Origin: CAZYAK01 sp964645935
Lineage (GTDB): Bacteria > Patescibacteriota > Gracilibacteria > Peribacterales > Peribacteraceae
DNA length: 35,098 nucleotides
Direction: 5' to 3'
Assembly (NCBI GenBank): GCA_964645935.1
Contig: CAZYAK010000010.1
Location: 1 to 35,098, forward strand
Shown here: positions 30,194-35,098 of the stretch, one piece after another
Layout of the letters: every line of letters begins with the position of its first letter
Numbering within the stretch: the stretch's first letter is position 1
Notes under the pieces: generated by a model
The model's input: only the letters and a program-made list of their open reading frames with translations
What the model was told of the DNA's origin: nothing
The model's database searches: none
Translations under genes and position numbers: made by a program

Positions 30194-31887
30194 GGAAGCT
30201 CGTTGGCTGGCGTTTTGCATGTCCACAGCGCGTAGATGCCGATCGTCTCCAAAAGAGCGCAGCGATCCTTCGGCACGTCCGCCAGCGACGCGCCGCTTTC
30301 GGTGACGAGTATTTCCACCGAGTACTTCCTGAGCACTACCGGCACGTCGACGCCGAGCGTGTCGGCGACCGCGAGCAGGTCAGGGTGCCGGATGAGATCG
30401 CGCGCTTTCGTATTGCACGGATCACCGCTGGGGAAGAAGCGCTCACGCAGGCGGCAGGTAGCACGCGTCTTGGAGGCGGTAAGCCCGGCGTACCCGCCGA
30501 AAACGGCGGTGTACGTGCCTTCGGTGAGGCGGGAGGACGGGATGAGGCGGGCTTGGAGGGCGTAACGCTCGGCTAGTTCTGCGTCCGTGGAGGGCTGGTT
30601 CCAGCCGTACTCGTTAAAGAGCACGTAATGGGCGGTCTCGGAGGGGATCCGCTCGTTCAGGGCGGTGGGTGCCGCCACCACAAGCGAGCCGGTCATGGTG
30701 CGCAGGCGCGTGAGCACCGCGGGAACGTCGGAGGCCTCCAGCGTCGCCACGGCCTGGCGGGAAATTTGTGCCTGTGCGGCCGCCTCCAAACCAAAGGCAC
30801 CCATCCAGAACGCCGCGAGGGTGGAGGCGAGCACGCGCCGCTGCCCGATGCGCGGCAAGATCTCTACGAGCACCATCGCGCCGGCGACGAGCAGAGTGAT
30901 GCGGATGAGGTGGGGATAGTACGCCGCGAACACGGCATCGGCGCCGTGGAGGATGGCCTGGTTGCAGGCGAGCAGAGCGCCGGTGAGGAGGATGAGCGCA
31001 TGTCGCGTCCCCTCTCCGGCACAGATGCGGCGCCAGCGGAGCAGGAGCAACACGCCCATGGCGGCGAGCAGGAGGATCTGCTGGGACGGCACGGCGGGCA
31101 CATGCGTGCGGATAATCCCCAGGCGATAGAAGGTATCCTGGGCGACGTCTGGAGGAAGCGACAGCAAGAACCGCGGCAGCACGACAGCGAGGAACGTGAC
31201 GCCGTACGCCGCGCCGCTGCGGAGTGCCGCCTTCCACGAACGTGTGGCGGCCACCTCCGACACCCAGCTCACCGCATCCGCGAAGATCGCGAACGACGCA
31301 TACACCGGGTGCACCCACACGAGAGCACCAACCAGCACGGCGCGCACGAGCCACGAGGCCGTCCTTTCTCGCGGCAGCACGAAGGACGCGGCGATCCACC
31401 CGAAGAGCAGCAGGAACGGGATTTGCGGATTGGCGGCGCGGAACCAGTACGTTCCGATGTCCGCAGCCACCACGAGCGCGGCGGCGGCGCCGAGCCACGG
31501 TGAGCCAAGGGGCCTACGAAGCCCCCACGCCAGAAGCAAGACCGCGAGGAACGGAAAGACCAAGTCACCCGCGAGGAGTACGCCTGTGAGCGGGATCCCC
31601 AGCCGCATCAGGAGCCCCTGGGGGGCCGGCGACACGCTGGCCGCGGGCGAGCCGGTGCGGTGCTCGCGGTACGAGGCGTGGCCGAGCACGGGATTGCCCT
31701 GCCCGATCTTGGCGATCATCGCAAAGTAGTACCGCTCGTCAATCCCGTGCTCATCCAGGTACTCGGGGGCCAGGCGTCCGGCGGCCGCCTCACCGAGGCT
31801 CCACGCGTTGAGCACCAGCGTGAACCCGAGCGCCGCGACGAGCGCGGGGAGGAGACGGCGGAAGCGGGCTGGAGCGGGATCGCGCAC
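30190..31887 (-). CDS. GT-C-like polytopic membrane protein (565 aa)
   Basis: About a dozen hydrophobic helices occupy residues 10-400, followed by a soluble domain of about 160 residues. The first loop contains EYLDEHGIDERYYFAMIAKIGQGNPV with acidic residues where GT-C enzymes hold the catalytic Asp/Glu. The C-terminal part has cysteines (TCRLRERFF; GDPCNTKARDL; ALWTC) and would face outward. The GTG at 31887 was chosen over upstream starts because homology-like sequence begins there and CACACT ends exactly 6 nt upstream, as at msrB. It is divergent from another GT-C-like gene. Sugar and acceptor are unknown; the family is inferred from architecture. Confidence 0.78.
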   Translation of the reverse strand: MRDPAPARFRRLLPALVAALGFTLVLNAWSLGEAAAGRLAPEYLDEHGIDERYYFAMIAKIGQGNPVLGHASYREHRTGSPAASVSPAPQGLLMRLGIPLTGVLLAGDLVFPFLAVLLLAWGLRRPLGSPWLGAAAALVVAADIGTYWFRAANPQIPFLLLFGWIAASFVLPRERTASWLVRAVLVGALVWVHPVYASFAIFADAVSWVSEVAATRSWKAALRSGAAYGVTFLAVVLPRFLLSLPPDVAQDTFYRLGIIRTHVPAVPSQQILLLAAMGVLLLLRWRRICAGEGTRHALILLTGALLACNQAILHGADAVFAAYYPHLIRITLLVAGAMVLVEILPRIGQRRVLASTLAAFWMGAFGLEAAAQAQISRQAVATLEASDVPAVLTRLRTMTGSLVVAAPTALNERIPSETAHYVLFNEYGWNQPSTDAELAERYALQARLIPSSRLTEGTYTAVFGGYAGLTASKTRATCRLRERFFPSGDPCNTKARDLIRHPDLLAVADTLGVDVPVVLRKYSVEILVTESGASLADVPKDRCALLETIGIYALWTCKTPANELP

Positions 31888-31893
31888 GGGACC

Positions 31894-31899
31894 AGTGTG
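31894..31899 (-). promoter_or_regulatory. Possible -10, leaderless type
   Basis: CACACT on the minus strand (31899-31894) ends exactly 6 nt before the GTG at 31887. It supports that start over the long upstream extension to 32034. Confidence 0.4.
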
Positions 31900-31946
31900 A
31901 ACTCCCGTGCGCGTCCCATCAAACGGGCGGCATTGAGAAGGGCCCG

Positions 31947-33779
31947 GTGCTGCGGTACGGTGCGGCCATCGCCCTTTTGCGCCCCTATAGCCCGGCAGAC
32001 CGGTGGATGCGCCTCCTCGCGCTATCCGCCACACACGCCTGCTCGGTAGCGGGTCTGGCGTGGGCAGCGTGGCAGCTTAGCCTCAAGGCGGTGCTCCTCC
32101 ATGGAGGCCTCCACGGACCTGACGCCACGCTGTACTGGACGACGGGGAACGCCATCCGCAACGGCCTCACGCTCTACCGCGACGTGTTCGACCCCAAACC
32201 GCCTGGCATGTTCCTGCTGAGCGCCGGATCGTTCTCACTGTTTGGGGACGGACGCTTGGGAGCATGGCTCGCGGTGCTCGTGCTCGGACTTGTCCCGACG
32301 GTCGTGGTGCTCATGGCCCTCCCGCGCCTGCGCGGGCGCGATGCCGCCACGCGGTGGAGCGTGCTCCTCGCGGCGATCCTCGTGGGACTGACGCTTTCGT
32401 ACTACAACGCCTCCATCGGCGGCGACTGGCAGACGGAATTCTTTGGGGCGTGCACGGGCCTCCTGTACGTCGCGGCGATCGATGCCGACCGGCGGCGTTC
32501 CCGCATGTGGACGCTGGTGCTCGCGTGCGCAGCATTCGCCGTGACGCTCCTGCTGAAGGAGCCGTTCTTGCTCTCGCTCCTCGCGGCCGCCGTCTTGCTC
32601 CTGCGGACCGGACGCGACTGGCTACGCCTGTGGATGCTGCCCTTCCTCTCCGCTTGCGCGCTCTACGTGGTGACGCTCGTCGCACTCGGCGCCCTGGGGA
32701 GCTACTTCACAATCTACCTGCAGGGAATGCTTGGCGGATACATCCAGCGCGGCGGACCCATCTGGGCACGAGGGCTCCTGGCGTGGGAACGCATCTGGAC
32801 GAACGTCCTCGACTTTACCGGCTGGTTCCCACTGTTGGTGCTGGTACTCGTCCTGTTTTCTCTCCCCCGCCCCACCACACGGCGCGAGGGGTGGCTGCGG
32901 ATCGCAGCTTCTGTGGCGGCGCTGGGGCTGCTGCTGCTCGCGCGGTCGTTCTCGCCCGTAGCACTACCATGGGCAGTGCCCACGCTTCCTGCGCTCGGAA
33001 TGCTGGGGATCGGGTTCGTCGCGACACTCGCAGTCTCGTCGCCTCAACAAATCCCCGTGCTCCTGGCGCGTCTCTGGCGCCCACTTCTTGCCGTGTATCT
33101 CGCCTTCACCGCCATCGGCCTCGGCGCGGATTTCCACGGCCAGTACTTTGCCACAGCGATCCCGGTGTACGCCGCGTTCTTCCTGTGTGCACTCCCCCGC
33201 CTCCTGCCCGATCCGGCTACGGACCGCTCGCGCTTTCTGGGGCTCGGACTCGCCGGACTCTGCGGAGCGGTGCTGCTCACTGCCACTCCGTTCCTCCGGC
33301 CCGGCGAGAACTTGGCCGGAACCATCGCCGCCATCCGCTCGGAGGAGCGACGCAATCGCGACGCGGCCTCCGCGCTCGACCGCATTCTCGACGCGTGCAG
33401 CACCGACCGGTATCTCTTCCTGGAAGACCGCGCGTATGCACCATATGCCCGTCACTCGCCGCTCAACTTTTACCTCTACACGCGCATTGAGCACATCACC
33501 CGCTACCACCCCATCTATCTCGCGGAGAGCATCCGCCGCTTCGGTAAGGCGACGATCATCGTGCAGAGCAAGCCCTACGCGCCCATCCCTCGGAAGGGCG
33601 ACGCGAGAGAGGCGCTTATCGGTGAGCGCGTCCAAGCGTTCGTGACAGAGCGCTTCACGTCGACGCCGTGGAAGTGCGCTGCCCATCTGCCGTCGCCGAC
33701 GGGGTATACGGTTCTCTTCCGAACCCAGCGAGGAGATCTCTTGGCGCCTCTTGCATTTGACATAAATGGTCTTAGATAG
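31947..33779 (+). CDS. GT-C-like polytopic membrane protein (610 aa)
   Basis: The protein has about ten hydrophobic helices to roughly residue 460 and a soluble C-terminal domain of about 140 residues. After the first helix, GPDATLYWTTGNAIRNGLTLYRDVFDPKPPG matches the GT39/GT83-like loop, where the Asp and the DxKPP-type motif are typical of lipid-linked sugar transferases (mannosyl- and arabinosyltransferase-like). FLEDRAYAPYARHSPLNFYL near the end resembles the C-terminal domain seen in such proteins. The GTG at 31947 has GAGAAGG 5 nt upstream; an ATG at 32007 (590 aa) is an alternative. It would use the lipid donors made by the GT2 enzymes in the window. Confidence 0.8.
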   Translation: MLRYGAAIALLRPYSPADRWMRLLALSATHACSVAGLAWAAWQLSLKAVLLHGGLHGPDATLYWTTGNAIRNGLTLYRDVFDPKPPGMFLLSAGSFSLFGDGRLGAWLAVLVLGLVPTVVVLMALPRLRGRDAATRWSVLLAAILVGLTLSYYNASIGGDWQTEFFGACTGLLYVAAIDADRRRSRMWTLVLACAAFAVTLLLKEPFLLSLLAAAVLLLRTGRDWLRLWMLPFLSACALYVVTLVALGALGSYFTIYLQGMLGGYIQRGGPIWARGLLAWERIWTNVLDFTGWFPLLVLVLVLFSLPRPTTRREGWLRIAASVAALGLLLLARSFSPVALPWAVPTLPALGMLGIGFVATLAVSSPQQIPVLLARLWRPLLAVYLAFTAIGLGADFHGQYFATAIPVYAAFFLCALPRLLPDPATDRSRFLGLGLAGLCGAVLLTATPFLRPGENLAGTIAAIRSEERRNRDAASALDRILDACSTDRYLFLEDRAYAPYARHSPLNFYLYTRIEHITRYHPIYLAESIRRFGKATIIVQSKPYAPIPRKGDAREALIGERVQAFVTERFTSTPWKCAAHLPSPTGYTVLFRTQRGDLLAPLAFDINGLR

Positions 33780-33892
33780 TTTTGCAAAAGTAGTACCGGA
33801 ATCCAGATCTCCAGCTACGTCGAACTTCCTGGAATTCTATGATTCTCCATTTTCTGCAGTATACAGCGAAAAACTTCACATTCCTATCCAAG

Positions 33893-34111
33893 TGAGCCTC
33901 AGGCTCAGACTCAGACTCAGGGAATGATTTTTTGCTCATCTGTAAGCCATTCCTCTTGATCCTTAGGCTCGTCACCACATCCAAACAGTCTGGGATTCAG
34001 AATCCGAGCATCGAGAGCCTTGAGCCCTAGGCTCATATTCACCTCCTTGAGCCTGGCCCTGCTCGGCGCATTCTGGTAGTATAGTTTGATATTCATTGAG
34101 CCTCAGGCTCA
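33893..34111. repeat. Cluster of TGAGCC/GGCTCA palindromes
   Basis: Three 15-bp palindromes lie in this otherwise gene-free 350-bp region: TGAGCCTCAGGCTCA at 33893-33907 and again, identical, at 34097-34111, and TGAGCCCTAGGCTCA at 34021-34035. Half-sites occur at 33962-33970 and 34048-34054, and a CAGACT-type decay series follows the first copy. The last copy lies 20 bp before the next gene's ATG, just after a TATAGT -10-like box. The pattern suits a multi-site operator. A short minus-strand ORF across 33772-33984 has no gene-like features. Confidence 0.75.
34080..34085 (+). promoter_or_regulatory. -10-like box upstream of the HTH-membrane gene
   Basis: TATAGT at 34080-34085 predicts a start near 34092, so the palindrome at 34097-34111 would lie at about +6 to +20. 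No clear -35 was seen. Confidence 0.4.
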
Positions 34112-34130
34112 CCAAAAAAACAAACACGCA

Positions 34131-34940
34131 ATGCCCCACAAGTTTCCTGTCCCGGCATCGCTCGATCAGGTACGCGCGTACCTGAAGCGCGCGCCCGTGT
34201 GCGGGGAGTTGTGCCAAGAGGCGCCGGAGCACAAGGCCGCGTGGATCCGCGACGCACTCACTGCGCTCCGCTACGAGCGCTTACCGCGCGACGCGAAGGG
34301 CGATGTGCGCACGTATCTCCAGCACGTCACCGGCTACTCGCGAGCGCAGATCACGCGTCACATCGGCTCCACTCGCAGTGAGACTACGGACCACGATGCA
34401 TTCACGTCCGCCACGGCAGCTACGATCGACGCCGAGGAGATTCTCCACGAACTTCGGAGCCTCATCCATGAGGAGCGCCCCGCGAAGGGCGAGTCTCTGC
34501 GCATGGCGAGCGACGTCTCCGCGCCCGTGACATCTCCTGTGCAACCCGCGGAGATCGCGGCCCCCGTCCTCGCCTCCGTCCCGCAATCCGCACCCGCGCG
34601 GAGAATCCCGCGTCTCGTCTTCATGACCGTCGCGAGCGTACTCATCTTCCTCGGAACGCTGAGTCTCTTCGACCGTATCGGGACATCCGTGACGGCGACG
34701 CTCCGTGGCACGGCGACCGAGGAGATGATGGAAGAGAAGGATGTGTCGCTCCCCACTCTCTGCGCGGATTGGCTGTCCCGGACCCGGATCCTCACTCAGC
34801 TCGACGTCCCTCAAAAGGAGGGGGACGCGGAGCTGCGTGAGGCATGCCAACGCATCCTGACCGACGACGTCCGCGCGACGGCTGAGCGCATCCGCGCCCT
34901 GCTGCCACGCACGTCCGATTTCCCGCCCTCCTACCCGTGA
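34131..34940 (+). CDS. HTH protein with one membrane helix, transposase-like DNA-binding domain (269 aa)
   Basis: The N-terminal domain (about residues 10-80) contains KAAWIRDALTALRYERL, DVRTYLQHVTGYSRAQITRHI and a basic end. This resembles the helix-turn-helix found at the start of integrase/transposase proteins of CPR bacteria (recalled from memory), but no DDE catalytic domain follows. Instead there is an Ala/Pro/Val-rich linker (about 125-155), one hydrophobic helix at about 160-180 (RLVFMTVASVLIFLGTLSLF) and a charged C-terminal domain with two cysteines. That is the layout of a membrane-tethered DNA-binding regulator, possibly anti-sigma-like. Its TGA overlaps the GTG of the following secreted-protein gene (GTGA, 34937-34940). 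Palindromes upstream may be its own operators. Function is inferred. Confidence 0.72.
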   Translation: MPHKFPVPASLDQVRAYLKRAPVCGELCQEAPEHKAAWIRDALTALRYERLPRDAKGDVRTYLQHVTGYSRAQITRHIGSTRSETTDHDAFTSATAATIDAEEILHELRSLIHEERPAKGESLRMASDVSAPVTSPVQPAEIAAPVLASVPQSAPARRIPRLVFMTVASVLIFLGTLSLFDRIGTSVTATLRGTATEEMMEEKDVSLPTLCADWLSRTRILTQLDVPQKEGDAELREACQRILTDDVRATAERIRALLPRTSDFPPSYP

Positions 34941-35098
34941 AGCCGCTGCTGCTCCAGCACCGGCTCGGATTCACACGTCGCCTCACGGCGGCGGCGATCC
35001 TCGCGGGCATCCTGTTCGGCCTCGTGCCGGTCCCGATGGTTCATGCCGCCGCCGGCATCAACCGTGCCATCCACTACCAAGGCAAGGTGTCCCTCGTC
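34937..35098 (+). CDS. Secreted surface protein, N-terminal part
   Basis: The first 54 residues begin MKPLLLQHRLGFTRRLTAAAI and form a basic region plus a hydrophobic core ending VPMVHA, a Sec signal peptide with cleavage after VHA. The mature start AAGINRAIHYQGKVSLV carries the INRAIxYQGK motif that I recall from the first domain of many large CPR surface proteins. The gene is open to the window edge. The GTG at 34937 overlaps the stop of the HTH-membrane gene, so the two are translationally coupled, suggesting that the regulator-like protein controls or helps this secreted product. Confidence 0.75.
   Translation, partial: MKPLLLQHRLGFTRRLTAAAILAGILFGLVPVPMVHAAAGINRAIHYQGKVSLV

Noticed and set aside
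33772..33984. Short minus-strand ORF (70 codons) after the GT-C-like gene
   Set aside because: It overlaps the palindromes, has no promoter or ribosome-binding site that I can see and matches no known protein.
33893..34111. Insertion sequence or attachment site
   Set aside because: No transposase catalytic domain, terminal inverted repeats with target duplications or integrase gene accompany the palindromes.

Overview
The window is a GC-rich, very gene-dense bacterial stretch (about 35 kb) made almost entirely of cell-surface glycan genes, with a small iron-sulfur (suf) operon and one tRNA inside it. Several traits suggest, but do not prove, a member of the Patescibacteria/CPR: very large polytopic GT-C-like membrane proteins next to short DPM1-like glycosyltransferases and a DUF2304 protein, a SufS+SufU-only suf operon, a DNA-binding domain resembling the N-terminal helix-turn-helix I recall from CPR integrase/transposase proteins, and a secreted protein beginning with a YQGK motif as seen in CPR surface proteins. 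No ribosomal or other phylogenetic marker is present, so the lineage is an inference.

Layout. 1-2745 (minus): rfbB, a three-helix small membrane protein, a DegT-family PLP protein split by an in-frame TAA, and the start of an extended SDR. 2927-3715 (plus): rfbA, divergent from rfbB across a repeat-rich intergenic region. 3789-11289 (minus): two Nudix genes, two GT4 glycosyltransferases, a DUF2304 protein, a DPM1-like GT2 and a 953-residue membrane protein. 11402-13046 (plus): sufS-sufU. 13047-13838: a non-coding region with two 93-bp repeats headed by the 5' end of a tRNA, an intact tRNA-Thr(GGT), hairpins and a fourth diverged repeat head. 13839-17771 (plus): a phosphodiester-glycosidase-like lipoprotein, a secreted unknown protein, a GT-C-like protein and a methyltransferase. 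17773-18345 (minus): an unknown cytoplasmic protein. 18428-18823: msrB. 18820-18990 (minus): a small membrane protein. 19145-30162 (plus): GT2, an ATP-grasp/epimerase/HAD cassette, a second GT2, a methyltransferase, an AsnB-like amidotransferase, a membrane protein, and a Gfo/Idh + DegT aminosugar pair. 30190-33779: two divergent GT-C-like membrane proteins. 33780-35098: a palindrome-rich intergenic region, a helix-turn-helix protein with one membrane helix, and the start of a secreted protein.

How it works together. RfbA/RfbB make dTDP-4-keto-6-deoxyglucose. The PLP enzymes, SDRs and Gfo/Idh dehydrogenase modify nucleotide sugars. DPM1-like GT2s charge polyprenyl phosphate, GT-C-like proteins would use those lipid-linked sugars outside the membrane, and GT4s and methyltransferases build and decorate the chain.

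The most distinctive signals are: (i) a TANNNT -10 hexamer ending exactly 6 nt before many start codons, implying leaderless transcripts; (ii) the tRNA-headed 93-bp repeats with a conserved hairpin; (iii) TGAGCC...GGCTCA palindromes upstream of a possible membrane-tethered regulator whose DNA-binding domain looks transposase-derived; (iv) the single nonsense codon in the DegT gene.
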